Below, piece after piece: positions 9,149 through 17,455 of a stretch of 64,000 nt of DNA. Made by a program: the position numbers and the translations under genes. The notes under the pieces were generated by a model. The model was not told the origin of the DNA. It was given only the letters and a program-made list of their open reading frames with translations, and did no database searches. This stretch comes from Clostridia bacterium. GTDB taxonomy: Bacteria; Bacillota; Clostridia; Oscillospirales; RGIG8002. The stretch is taken from positions 53,896 to 117,895 of the forward strand of contig JAFZQJ010000020.1 in NCBI GenBank assembly GCA_017620395.1, given 5' to 3'. Each line of letters starts with the position of its first letter. Positions within the stretch are counted from its first letter, which is position 1.

Positions 9149-9201
9149 GTCATATGACGCGCGGCTGAGGGGCGTTGAATCACGTATCACGTATATTAAA
9201 A

Positions 9202-9236
9202 AATAACCCTTGAGATCCTCAAGGGTTATTATTTTT
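9202..9236. terminator. Bidirectional Rho-independent terminator
   Basis: A 13-bp perfect stem (AATAACCCTTGAG / CTCAAGGGTTATT) with loop ATC, flanked by A-rich and T-rich runs on either side. It lies between convergent genes (S41 protease, plus; lipoprotein operon, minus) and can serve both. Confidence 0.9.
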
Positions 9237-9252
9237 CTGCTTTTGCCGAGGC

Positions 9253-10635
9253 TTATTCTGTCTTCACCTTAGACGAATCTATCAGCCCGCTGTCGAGAAT
9301 ATCGGCGCCGTTGCCGAAAACCTTGTAGATGAAGCCGTATTCGCCCGCGCCGTCGGGGACGTAGGTGAAAACGTTGTCGACGCCGACGACCATGGTGTCG
9401 GTGCTGACCGCGGCGCCGGAGCGCCATACGCTTACGTTGACTTTGCGCGGGAAGACCGCCTTGACCTCGCCGCTTTCGTACGTGACCTCCGGAGCAGGCG
9501 TTTCGACAAAACGGGTGGAGAAGCCCTGCAGCTCGAGTTTTTCGGTCATCGTGCCGTCCGAGAGCATCGCGTAGACGTCGCCGGTGTAGACCGCGGGGGC
9601 GTTCTTGCGGATATCCGCCTGCGCGACGAGCTTTGTCGTCAATGTGGCGTTGCAGACGACGCGGGATCTGCCGTTATAGTGCTCGGTGATTACGGCGCGG
9701 TAATAGACCGCCTTCGGGAACGGGTTGACCTTCAGTTTCGCCTTTCCGCCTTCCGCGACAAGCTCGGCGGAGAATACGGGCGGCTCGGGCTCGGGTACCG
9801 GAGGAGCGCTGTAGACGCTCGTCAGCTTGACGCTTTCGGAGGGGGAGTATATCGTGAATTTCTGCATATGCGTGTCGTTGCCGAGGTTGAATACGCGTGT
9901 GTCGTAGGGGTTCAGCAGCTGCAGACAGACGCACGGCGTAACGAAGTCGGGGTATTCGGGGTTATTTATCATCTTCAACTCGCTGTCGCTGTAACCCAGG
10001 AAGTTGTAAAGCCCGCGCGTGTAAAAAACGGTCTCGCGCCCGACGGCGACGGGCAGCTCATAAACCATTTCGCCGTTTGAGATCTGATCGTAACCGCTGG
10101 CGCATTCGAGCGCGAAGTCGGGGAAGCGCGAGCTTTCGGGAACGGCGTCCGTCCACACCTCGAAAAGCCGCGCGTACTTCGGGTCGACGCTGACGGTCAG
10201 CATCGCGTAGCCGTCCTGCGCGGTCGCCTCCGCGGAGAAGACCTCCGGCGGCTCCGCGGGTGACGCGCTGACGACGTAGGTGTGCTCGAGGTATGCGTCC
10301 TCGCCCTTGACGGAGTAGCGGCATTTATAGCTGCCCTCGGCGCTTATTTCCGCAAGCGCGGCGAAGTCGAGCAGAAACGCCTTTTTCGCGGTCATATAGG
10401 GCGCCAGCTCGGGGAAGTCTTCTTTTTTGAGTTTTTTCAGCTTGCCGTATATCTTTTCCCCGTGCCTGTCGTAGACCTTGACCGAGAGCGTCTCGTCGGA
10501 GATGAGCAGTACGCCCGCGCTCGTCATATATATCCCCTTGATGCCGTCGGCGGCGGAGCCTCCGCAGCCGAAAAGCGCCGCCGGAAGCGTGACCAGCAGC
10601 GCGATGAGGAGTATGAGCGAAATCGTCTTTCTCAC
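9253..10635 (-). CDS. Lipoprotein of unknown function
   Basis: A 460-residue protein with a signal peptide and lipobox (AALFGC, Cys near residue 24), so it is probably anchored to the outer face of the membrane. The rest appears to be beta-rich repeat-like modules: segments such as PPEVFSAEATAQDGYAMLTV and PPVFSAELVAEGGKAKLKV look like repeated immunoglobulin-type domains. I recognise no family. The start is GTG with GGAG about 9 bases upstream. It is the last gene of the minus-strand run murD-M42-M42-lipoprotein, 19 bases after the preceding gene. Confidence 0.8.
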   Translation of the reverse strand: MRKTISLILLIALLVTLPAALFGCGGSAADGIKGIYMTSAGVLLISDETLSVKVYDRHGEKIYGKLKKLKKEDFPELAPYMTAKKAFLLDFAALAEISAEGSYKCRYSVKGEDAYLEHTYVVSASPAEPPEVFSAEATAQDGYAMLTVSVDPKYARLFEVWTDAVPESSRFPDFALECASGYDQISNGEMVYELPVAVGRETVFYTRGLYNFLGYSDSELKMINNPEYPDFVTPCVCLQLLNPYDTRVFNLGNDTHMQKFTIYSPSESVKLTSVYSAPPVPEPEPPVFSAELVAEGGKAKLKVNPFPKAVYYRAVITEHYNGRSRVVCNATLTTKLVAQADIRKNAPAVYTGDVYAMLSDGTMTEKLELQGFSTRFVETPAPEVTYESGEVKAVFPRKVNVSVWRSGAAVSTDTMVVGVDNVFTYVPDGAGEYGFIYKVFGNGADILDSGLIDSSKVKTE

Positions 10636-10654
10636 GGGCGTTTCTCCGTTTGAG

Positions 10655-11662
10655 TTATTGCACGGCGGAAAGCACAGCCTCCGCGAGCGCGCGGGAGGCG
10701 AGGACGTCCGCCTTGTTGACGGTGCTCTGGGACGTGTGGATATACCTTGCGGGGATGGAGAGCGCGGTAGTTTTCACGCCGGCGGCGGCTTTATGTATCG
10801 CGCCGGAGTCGTTGCCGCCCGCGATCGCGGACTTGACCTGATATTTGATACCCTTCTTTTCCGCGGTCTTGCATACGAGAGCGAAAAGCTCGCGATCGTA
10901 AACGGTCGCGCGGTCGGCGAAGGAAACGGCGACTCCGTCGCCCTGAACGGTCACGCGCTTGCTGCCTTCGGAGCCGCAGATGTCCGCGGCGGTGGTGCTT
11001 TCAAGCACGACGGCGACGTCCGGGCGTACGCTGAACGCAGCGGGACCCGCGCCGCGCAGTCCGACCTCCTCGCAGACAGTGAAGGCGAAGTGTGCGTCGT
11101 ATTCGAGTTCGCTTCTTATCATGTCGATCATGATCGCGCAGCCGGCGCGGTCGTCGAGCGCCTTGCCGCAGAGGGAGTTCGCGCCGAAGTCGACGGTCTC
11201 GACGTCGAAGGCGAAGAGATCGCCGGGCGAAACGTACTTCTCGGCTTCTTCCTTCGATTTCGCGCCGACGTCGCCGTAGAGATCGTCGAGCTTTATATAC
11301 TCTTTTTTGCCGTCGTCCCTGACGAGGTGCCAGGTCTTGCCGCCGAGGACGCATTTCAGCCCGCCCTTGCGGAGCACGCGACCGTGGAGCGCGCTGTCGA
11401 GTATGCCGCCGACAGTGCCGAACTTCAGATATCCGTCGCCGTCTATACCGGTGACGATAAAGCCGACCTCATCCATGTGCGCGGCGAACATGACTTTTTT
11501 ATTTGCCGGTTGTCTGCCTTTTTTGAAGCAGAGCAGGTTGCCGAGCGGATCGACGGACCATTCGCAGAAACCGTCGATGAGGGAGATTATCTTTTCCCTC
11601 ACGGGCGCTTCACCGCCGGAAACGCCGTCGATATTGCAGAGTTCTTTGATCAGTTCGAGCAT
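10655..11662 (-). CDS. M42-family aminopeptidase (paralogue 1)
   Basis: A 335-residue M42 metallopeptidase. The dinuclear-metal ligands can be followed: AAHMDEVGF (His, with the following Asp), KALDDRAG (bridging Asp), CEEVGLRGA (Glu-Glu), VLEST (acidic ligand) and RYIHT (His). Such enzymes form large cytoplasmic tetrahedral assemblies that remove N-terminal residues from short peptides. The start ATG follows AGGAGG. A second M42 gene lies 12 bases upstream; paired M42 paralogues can form mixed assemblies in other organisms, so a hetero-oligomer is possible. Confidence 0.92.
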   Translation of the reverse strand: MLELIKELCNIDGVSGGEAPVREKIISLIDGFCEWSVDPLGNLLCFKKGRQPANKKVMFAAHMDEVGFIVTGIDGDGYLKFGTVGGILDSALHGRVLRKGGLKCVLGGKTWHLVRDDGKKEYIKLDDLYGDVGAKSKEEAEKYVSPGDLFAFDVETVDFGANSLCGKALDDRAGCAIMIDMIRSELEYDAHFAFTVCEEVGLRGAGPAAFSVRPDVAVVLESTTAADICGSEGSKRVTVQGDGVAVSFADRATVYDRELFALVCKTAEKKGIKYQVKSAIAGGNDSGAIHKAAAGVKTTALSIPARYIHTSQSTVNKADVLASRALAEAVLSAVQ

Positions 11663-11674
11663 TTCCGCGTCCTC

Positions 11675-12679
11675 CTAACCGTTGATTACGTATTCCGCGA
11701 GGATCTTCGCCGCGGATTCGATGTCCGCCGCGTCGGTGACCTCGGCGGGGGTGTGCATATAGCGCAGCGGAGTCGAGAGCATCGCGCAGGCGACGCCTCT
11801 GCCGGAGATAGATATGTCGTCGGCGTCGGTGCCGGTGTCGCGCGGCATGACCTCTGTCTGATACGCCTCGCCGATGCGATCGGCGGCAGCTTTCAGCTTG
11901 TCCGTCAGTTCGCGCGAAAGCCGCGGAGAAACGCCTATCATAACGCCGCCGCCGAGCTTGCCGGCTTTGGGGTATGGCGTGTCCGGCGTCTGCGCGAAGG
12001 ATACGTCGAGGATGACCGCCTCGTCCGGCGCGAACTCGAAGGCGGAGGTGAACGCGCCGCTTCCGCCCGCCTCTTCCTGCGAGGCGAAGGAGGCGATGAT
12101 ATCAAACTTCGCCTTCTTTCCGCCGATCAGCTCGAGCGCGCGGAGCACGACGGCGCAGGAGGCGCGGTTGTCGCCGGAGGTGCAGACGGCTCTTCCGCCG
12201 AGCAGCTCGGCGTATTTCGGGGTGAATATCACGGGGTCGCCGACGGCGACCTTATTTTTCAGTTCGTCGAGCGGCAGACCGGTGTCGAACGCCATCTCGG
12301 AATCCTCCGGCACCTTGCCGCTTTCCTTCTGCAGATGCGGCGGGAGCACGCAGGGGACGGCGCGGACGCCGCCGCCCTTGCCGAGGATGGTGAATTCCGC
12401 GTTCAGCATAACGCGGCGGTCCATGCCGAGCACGCCGACGCGGACGAAACCGCCTTCGACAAGCTCGGTGACGAACGCGGCGACGGAGTCGAGGTGCGCG
12501 TCAAGCATCAGTTTTTTCGCGTCCGGCTCGCCGCAGGGGATGACGCCGACGACCGAGCCGAGCGCGGTCACGCGCACGTCGGAGGTGTAGGGTTTCAGCA
12601 GCTCCGCGAGCGCGGGCGCGACGCCGTGTTCGGCGCCTGAGGGCGCTTCAAGCGCGGAGAGTATTTTCAGGTAGTTCAT
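11675..12679 (-). CDS. M42-family aminopeptidase (paralogue 2)
   Basis: A 334-residue M42 peptidase, diverged from its neighbour. Metal/catalytic motifs: LDAHLDSVA, SGDNRASCAV (bridging Asp), ASQEEAGGSGAF (Glu pair), ILDVSFAQ (Asp ligand) and RYMHTPAE (His). All expected ligands are present, so it is probably active, with a substrate preference differing from paralogue 1. It lies between murD and paralogue 1 with gaps of 17 and 12 bases, consistent with one transcript. Confidence 0.92.
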   Translation of the reverse strand: MNYLKILSALEAPSGAEHGVAPALAELLKPYTSDVRVTALGSVVGVIPCGEPDAKKLMLDAHLDSVAAFVTELVEGGFVRVGVLGMDRRVMLNAEFTILGKGGGVRAVPCVLPPHLQKESGKVPEDSEMAFDTGLPLDELKNKVAVGDPVIFTPKYAELLGGRAVCTSGDNRASCAVVLRALELIGGKKAKFDIIASFASQEEAGGSGAFTSAFEFAPDEAVILDVSFAQTPDTPYPKAGKLGGGVMIGVSPRLSRELTDKLKAAADRIGEAYQTEVMPRDTGTDADDISISGRGVACAMLSTPLRYMHTPAEVTDAADIESAAKILAEYVING

Positions 12680-12696
12680 TATATCACTTCCGTTAA

Positions 12697-14061
12697 TTAC
12701 AGTTCGTTTACTATCGCCGCGAAGCGTCTGCCGCGCTCGGCGAAGTTCTTGAATTCGTCAAACGACGCGCAGGCGGGGGAGAGCAGCACCGCGTCGCCGT
12801 CGGAGGCGGCGTTCGCAGCGGCTCTGACCGCTTCGTCGAAGGAGGCGCAGCGCGTCAGCGGCACGCCGCAGCCGTCCAGCGCAGCGGCGATTCTGCCGGC
12901 CGTGTTGCCGCAGAGGAAAACCGCCTTCGCCTTTTCGCCGACCGGCGCTTTCAGCGGGTCGAAGCTGACCTTTTTGTCGTAGCCTCCGAGTATGAGAATC
13001 ACGCGCTCGTCGAAGGCGGAGAGCGTCGCGATCGTGCGGGTCGGGCTCGTGCCGATGGAGTCGTCGTAGAAGCGGACGCCGTTCTTCGTCGCGATCAGGC
13101 GGTTGCGGTGCTCGACTCCGGCGAAGGTGCGCGCGAGCTGAGGCGCGTACTTCGACGCGATCTCGCAGCCGACGGCAGCCATCGCCGCCATGAAGTTCTC
13201 CGCGTTGTGCTCGCCCTTTATCATGATCTCGGAGCCGTTGAAACGGTAGGTTTCCTTACCGTTTTCGCGGAAGTAAATGTCGCCGTTCGCGTCCTTATAG
13301 ACGCCGTTCTCGGGCTTTTCGCGGCGGCTGAACATCAGCACCCTGCCGTTGGCTTCGGATGCGCAGGCGGCGGTGAAGTCGTTATCCGCGTTCAGCACGA
13401 CCGTGCCGTAGGCGGACTGATACTTGAATATGTTTTTCTTCGCGTTGCCGTACTCCTCATAGCTGCGGTGGACGTCAAGGTGGTTGGGCGAAAGGTTGGT
13501 GATGACCGCCGTTTCAGGCGAGCGCACCATCGTTATCAGCTGGAAGGAGGAGAGCTCGAGCACGACCTTGTCCGCCGGCTTGATATCGCCCAGCGAGGAA
13601 AGCAGGGGCGTACCGATGTTTCCGCCAAGGAAGGTCTTGTAGCCCGCGGCTTCGTAGAGCTTCGCTATCAGCGTCGTGGTGGTGGTCTTGCCGTCGCTGC
13701 CGGTGACCGCGGTTATCGGCGCGGGGCAGAGCTCGAAGAAAAGCTCCATCTCGCTGGAAAGCACGGCGCCGTTCTTGACGGCGGCGCTTATCTGCGGAAT
13801 GTAGGGGTAGAGACCGGGCGTGCGGTAGATTATATCGTAACCCGTATCGGCGAGGCGGTCGAGGTAGCCGTCGCCGCAGCTGAATTTCAGCGTCACGTCG
13901 GAGAGAAATTCGTCCGGCAGTTCGCTGCGGCGGTCGAGTATCGTTATCTCCGCGCCCCAGGTCTTCAGCAGGCGCACCAGCGGCATATTGCTGACGCCGA
14001 GGCCGAGCACTGCCACTTTTTTGCCCTTGTGCTTTGCGATGATTTCGTTGATGTCTGTCAT
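12697..14061 (-). CDS. murD: UDP-N-acetylmuramoyl-L-alanine--D-glutamate ligase
   Basis: A 454-residue Mur ligase that adds D-Glu to UDP-MurNAc-L-Ala in the cytoplasmic part of peptidoglycan synthesis. An N-terminal Rossmann domain starts with KVAVLGLGVSN. The central ATPase domain has the P-loop TGSDGKTTTT and ELSSFQL, and the C-terminal ligase domain has GGYDKKVSF. It is unusual in being away from the dcw cluster and leading an operon with two aminopeptidases. The start ATG follows GGAG. Confidence 0.94.
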   Translation of the reverse strand: MTDINEIIAKHKGKKVAVLGLGVSNMPLVRLLKTWGAEITILDRRSELPDEFLSDVTLKFSCGDGYLDRLADTGYDIIYRTPGLYPYIPQISAAVKNGAVLSSEMELFFELCPAPITAVTGSDGKTTTTTLIAKLYEAAGYKTFLGGNIGTPLLSSLGDIKPADKVVLELSSFQLITMVRSPETAVITNLSPNHLDVHRSYEEYGNAKKNIFKYQSAYGTVVLNADNDFTAACASEANGRVLMFSRREKPENGVYKDANGDIYFRENGKETYRFNGSEIMIKGEHNAENFMAAMAAVGCEIASKYAPQLARTFAGVEHRNRLIATKNGVRFYDDSIGTSPTRTIATLSAFDERVILILGGYDKKVSFDPLKAPVGEKAKAVFLCGNTAGRIAAALDGCGVPLTRCASFDEAVRAAANAASDGDAVLLSPACASFDEFKNFAERGRRFAAIVNEL

Positions 14062-14110
14062 ACCGAAGCTCCGTTCGTTTGGATTTTTGGCTGATTATGA
14101 TGGTGATAAC

Positions 14111-15109
14111 TTATCTTACGGGCTGAACGTCGTATCCGCGCGCCTTCAGCAGCGCGACGACGCCTTTGTCGCCGCACATATGCGCGGCTCCGACGACGAA
14201 GAATACGTTCATACCCTGTTTCATATATCTTTCCGCGGCGTCCGCCATTCCGACGTTGCGGTCGTCGCACATGACCTTGTCGTAACTCTCCATGAGCGCG
14301 CGTTCCTCGTCCGTCAGTTCGCTGTAGTCGGATTCGGCCTTCAGCTCATCGGAAACGGTTCCGTTTTTCCAGCAGCGGAGCAGTTCGTGAATGCCGTCGG
14401 AGTAGTCGTCGAGGTAGCCGTCCTCAACGCAGTCGCGCATCACGACGTTGTATATATCGTCGGAGAAGCCGCGCTCCATCGCGTACTGAAACTCCACCGA
14501 CTCGACCTCGAGTATCTTCTTTCCGGTCTTGTGCGCGTCCTCGAGGAAGTGGCGGTCTATGCCGTTCTCATACTTCAGGCCGCTGTTCTCGACGGCGACC
14601 TGATCGACGAGCGAACACCACATCGCTGCGCCGTAATAGTCCATCGAGGAGTTGTAATAACCCGCGTCCTTCAGCAGCTTCTTCGCTGCGCTGTAAATAT
14701 TGTGGTCGATGTGGTCGCGTATCGTTGTGCCGTCGGTCAGCACGAAGGGGGTGTAATACTTCGCGATCTCCGCCTCCGGCAGCTGCTCGAAGGCGACTAT
14801 GTCGCATTCGACGGCGAGCGCACCGCATTCGGCGTAGGCGTTCTCGACGTAGTCGGGCAGCGGGAACATTTCGTCGTCGCCGACGTGTATCGAGCCGAAG
14901 AGATAGAAGGAGCCGGCATAGCCGTCCGATGTGACGCGCCAGAGCTCCGGCGTGTATTCGGAGGGCCCGTCTTCGCTTCCGGAGGAGCCGCCGGACGAGC
15001 CGGAAGAGCCGCTTTCGGGAGCCGGGCCGAAGGATATGCTGAAATTGCAGCCGCAGAGCAGAAGCGACAGCGAAAGCAGGAGCGCGAGCAGTCTGGCTGT
15101 TTTTTTCAT
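14111..15109 (-). CDS. TraB/GumN-family lipoprotein
   Basis: A 332-residue secreted lipoprotein. Its signal peptide ends at LLCGC. A Gly/Ser-rich linker (about residues 32-50) leads into a TraB/GumN domain with the family landmarks LFGSIHVG, GIDRHFLEDA, RNVGMADAAERYM and FFVVGAAHMCGDKGVVALL. The domain is related to TIKI-type metalloproteases, with His residues in GSIH and GAAH the likely ligands. Its bacterial function is unsettled. The start ATG follows CCGGAGG. It stands alone, about 50 bases upstream of murD on the same strand. Confidence 0.86.
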   Translation of the reverse strand: MKKTARLLALLLSLSLLLCGCNFSISFGPAPESGSSGSSGGSSGSEDGPSEYTPELWRVTSDGYAGSFYLFGSIHVGDDEMFPLPDYVENAYAECGALAVECDIVAFEQLPEAEIAKYYTPFVLTDGTTIRDHIDHNIYSAAKKLLKDAGYYNSSMDYYGAAMWCSLVDQVAVENSGLKYENGIDRHFLEDAHKTGKKILEVESVEFQYAMERGFSDDIYNVVMRDCVEDGYLDDYSDGIHELLRCWKNGTVSDELKAESDYSELTDEERALMESYDKVMCDDRNVGMADAAERYMKQGMNVFFVVGAAHMCGDKGVVALLKARGYDVQPVR

Positions 15110-15170
15110 AATTACCTCCGGATTTGACCGTTTGTCAGGCGTATTGTCCTTATCGCCAATCAGTCAAGGT

Positions 15171-15737
15171 TTATAATTTGAGCAGTATCCCCGCGGCGGC
15201 GCCGGCGGCGATGAATACCAGCGGATGCACTTTCTTGCCGGCGGCGACGACTCCCGCGAGCGTGACGGCGAAAAGCCCGAGCGCCGGCAGTGAGATCATC
15301 TGCGTCAGCGGCGCTCCCGAGCCTGCGGAAACGTTGAATATCGCGCTGATGAAGATGCCCGCGACCGCGGCTGTAACTATCGCGGCGGTAGCCGGACGCA
15401 GCGCATAAAACAGACCGTTCACGAGGCGGCTTTCTTTGTATTTTTGCAAAAACCGCGCGACAATGCAGACGATAATGAAGGACGGCAGCACGAGCGCGAG
15501 CGTCGCGGTCAGCGCGCCGAGTATATATGCGGCGTTGTAGCCGGCGTAGGTCGCCATATTCACGCCTATCGGCCCGGGCGTCGCCTCCGAAACGGCAATC
15601 ATATCCGAGAGCTGATCGAGCGTGAACCAGTCGAAGCGCGTCGCGATATCGCGGAGGAAGGGGAGCGTCGCGAGCCCTCCGCCGACGGCGAAAAGCCCCG
15701 TTTTGAAGAACTCCCAGAACAGCATCAGAAAGGTCAT
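15171..15737 (-). CDS. CHR-type (chromate) transporter subunit, short form B
   Basis: A 188-residue integral membrane protein with a single CHR domain: FWEFFKTGLFAVGGGLATLP at the N-terminus, then ATPGPIGVNMATYAGY, and several hydrophobic segments. Short CHR proteins work as pairs encoded by adjacent genes, as here: the ATG overlaps the stop of the upstream CHR gene by 4 bases. Chromate is the best known substrate of the family, but in anaerobes the physiological ion may be sulfate or another oxyanion. Confidence 0.88.
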   Translation of the reverse strand: MTFLMLFWEFFKTGLFAVGGGLATLPFLRDIATRFDWFTLDQLSDMIAVSEATPGPIGVNMATYAGYNAAYILGALTATLALVLPSFIIVCIVARFLQKYKESRLVNGLFYALRPATAAIVTAAVAGIFISAIFNVSAGSGAPLTQMISLPALGLFAVTLAGVVAAGKKVHPLVFIAAGAAAGILLKL

Positions 15738-16291
15738 TCCGCTTCATCCTCCTTTTTCATCGGGAGTATGAAGGAGAGTATGATTCCGAGCAGGCCGGCG
15801 CCCGCGACTATGTAGACGGGCGAAACGGGCAGGAATACCGCTATCGCGAGCGCGGCGGCGAAGATGCCGAGCGTGACGAGATCTTTCACGCCCTTCTTTA
15901 TCATCTTCCAGATGTAGACCGAAACGAGGGCGCATACGGCTACGCGGACTCCCGCGAGCGCGTGGAGCACGATCTCGTTGCCGCCGAAGCCTGTCAGCAG
16001 CGCCGCGATCAGCGTTATTATCACAAGCGAAGGCGCAATGACTCCGAGCGTGCAGAATAGCGCGCCGATAACCCCGCGCAGCTTGTAGCCGGTCAGCGTT
16101 GCGACGTTGACCGCGATAACGCCGGGGGTGCAGCCGGAGATCGCGTAGTAGTCGAAAATCTCCTCTTCCGTCACCCAGCCGCGCTTGTCGGCGAGTTCGC
16201 GCTGAAACATCGGAAGCATCGCGTAACCGCCGCCGAACGTTGTCGCGCCTATTTTCGCAAAGGTCAGAAACATACTCAATAATTCTTTCAT
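15734..16291 (-). CDS. CHR-type (chromate) transporter subunit, short form A
   Basis: A 185-residue CHR-domain membrane protein beginning MKELLSMFLTFAKIG, then TTFGGGYAMLPMFQREL and CTPGVIAVNVATLTGY. It is the first gene of a two-gene operon with the other half-size CHR subunit. No Shine-Dalgarno is visible. A TATAAT box ends only 6 bases before the ATG, so the transcript may be leaderless. Substrate is unproven. Confidence 0.88.
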   Translation of the reverse strand: MKELLSMFLTFAKIGATTFGGGYAMLPMFQRELADKRGWVTEEEIFDYYAISGCTPGVIAVNVATLTGYKLRGVIGALFCTLGVIAPSLVIITLIAALLTGFGGNEIVLHALAGVRVAVCALVSVYIWKMIKKGVKDLVTLGIFAAALAIAVFLPVSPVYIVAGAGLLGIILSFILPMKKEDEAE

Positions 16292-16297
16292 ACCGAT

Positions 16298-16325
16298 ATT
16301 ATATCACAACGCTGCCGAAAATCAA
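16298..16325 (-). promoter_or_regulatory. Promoter of the CHR operon, predicted leaderless start
   Basis: On the minus strand: TTGATT (16320-16325), 16-base spacer, TATAAT (16298-16303), then ATCGGT and the ATG at 16291. With a start site 6-8 bases below the -10 box, transcription would begin at or next to the initiation codon. Confidence 0.65.
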
Positions 16326-16351
16326 GTGCGGCGGGCAATAATCTCTCGGTA

Positions 16352-16380
16352 TTGACAATCACGCGCTTTTGTAGTATTAT
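16352..16380 (+). promoter_or_regulatory. Housekeeping sigma promoter for the Ser/Glu-repeat protein
   Basis: Consensus TTGACA (16352-16357), 17-base spacer, TATTAT (16375-16380), 40 bases before the ATG at 16420. Confidence 0.85.
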
Positions 16381-16419
16381 ATAATATCAAAATCAGATAA
16401 ATACCGAAAAGGGAAACGT

Positions 16420-17346
16420 ATGAAAAGGTTGCAGAAATTACTCGCGGCAGTCATCGCGCTGCTGCTTATAATGAGCTCTCTGACGGCATTCAGCGTATTT
16501 GCCGAAGGCGAAGAGGGGCAGTCAGCCGAAAGCAGTTCGTCCGCCGAGGAATCGAGCAGCTCATCCGAGGAGGAAAAAAGCAGTTCTTCCGCAGAAGAGA
16601 AAAGCAGTTCCTCCGAAGAGGAGAAGAGCAGCTCTTCCGAAGAAGAAAAAAGCAGTTCGTCCGAAGAGGAAGAGTCCTCATCCGAGGAGAGCGAATCGAG
16701 CCGTGGGGAACGCCGCTCCTCGTCAAGCAGTTCGTCCTCCGAAGAGGCATACGCGCAGACCATAACGCACGACGTCACCGGTATCACCATCGGGCTTTCG
16801 CAGCCGAACGATGCTCTGCTGATAGATGCAAAGTCGGTCTCCGCGGACGATAAGGAGTACGCCGATATCTACAAAAAGCTCCTCGACGCGTCGAAGGATA
16901 AGGAGCTTGTCTGCTGCTACGAGGTCCTGCTCGGCGGCGACGAAAACTTCAAATCCAAGGTGACGATTATCCTGCCCGTTGACGCAAGCCTGATAGGCAG
17001 AAGTATGGTCGTGCTGTTCTACCCCGAACGCGCGTCTCACGTTTCGACGAGTAACAAGAACGTCGGCAAGGCGGTTTCGCCGGCCCTCTCCGGGAGCGAC
17101 GGCGGAGAGTCGGAAGAAGAGCTCGCGGGAAGCGGCGTTATCAGGGTATCCGAAACGCTCGAGTCCGGCAGGAAGTATTACTTCGCCGTATGCGAATTCG
17201 CGGATTTCGTGCCTGCGTCAAACGGCTTCGGCCTTCTGGAGATAATGGCGATACTGCTCGGCGCGGCGGCGCTTGTCAGCGGCGGTCTGCTGGCGTTTCT
17301 CTGGACGCGATATAACAAAAAGCAGCAGGACGCCGCAAAAAAGTAA
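16420..17346 (+). CDS. Membrane-anchored surface protein with Ser/Glu repeats
   Basis: A 308-residue protein with a signal peptide (about residues 1-29, ending SVFA), a low-complexity Ser/Glu stalk (about 35-108) made of an 8-residue repeat (SSSSEEEK-like), a globular region (about 110-255) and a C-terminal membrane segment (about 268-292) followed by a Lys-rich cytoplasmic tail. The topology is that of a type I surface protein on a charged, possibly modified stalk. No sortase motif is visible. The globular part has no family I recognise. It has its own strong promoter and is followed by a terminator, so it is monocistronic. Confidence 0.8.
   Translation: MKRLQKLLAAVIALLLIMSSLTAFSVFAEGEEGQSAESSSSAEESSSSSEEEKSSSSAEEKSSSSEEEKSSSSEEEKSSSSEEEESSSEESESSRGERRSSSSSSSSEEAYAQTITHDVTGITIGLSQPNDALLIDAKSVSADDKEYADIYKKLLDASKDKELVCCYEVLLGGDENFKSKVTIILPVDASLIGRSMVVLFYPERASHVSTSNKNVGKAVSPALSGSDGGESEEELAGSGVIRVSETLESGRKYYFAVCEFADFVPASNGFGLLEIMAILLGAAALVSGGLLAFLWTRYNKKQQDAAKK
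16531..16674 (+). repeat. Six in-frame 24-bp tandem repeats (Ser/Glu stalk)
   Basis: Six consecutive 24-base units, each starting AGCAGTTC or AGCAGCTC and encoding SSSSxEEx. Third positions vary between copies. Because the unit is a multiple of three, gain or loss of copies would change stalk length without a frameshift. Confidence 0.9.
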
Positions 17347-17365
17347 CTTCACATAAAGCATCTCG

Positions 17366-17405
17366 CCCCGTGTGAAGCGTATCTTCGCGCGGGGTTGATT
17401 TTTTC
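17366..17405 (+). terminator. Rho-independent terminator after the surface protein
   Basis: A 12-bp stem (CCCCGTGTGAAG / CTTCGCGCGGGG, two G-U pairs) with loop CGTAT, followed by TTGATTTTTTC. Confidence 0.82.
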
Positions 17406-17424
17406 GGCGCGGGGCGCATATTAT
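17395..17424 (+). promoter_or_regulatory. Possible mntP promoter overlapping the terminator tail
   Basis: TTGATT (17395-17400), 18-base spacer, TATTAT (17419-17424). The -35 lies in the T-tract of the preceding terminator. I see no Mn-sensing yybP-ykoY riboswitch in the short leader. Confidence 0.5.
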
Positions 17425-17455
17425 TACTGTATTTCCGGAATGGTGGTGAACGCGG

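Noticed and set aside
10478..12640. A 720-residue open frame on the plus strand opposite the lipoprotein and M42 genes
   Set aside because: It is the antisense shadow of well-supported minus-strand genes in GC-rich DNA; it has no RBS and no recognisable domain.
16531..16674. CRISPR-like regular repeats
   Set aside because: The units are contiguous 24-base coding repeats with no spacers, inside a clear reading frame.
17347..17455. Manganese (yybP-ykoY) riboswitch before mntP
   Set aside because: The short leader is taken up by a terminator and a likely promoter; the conserved riboswitch core was not seen.
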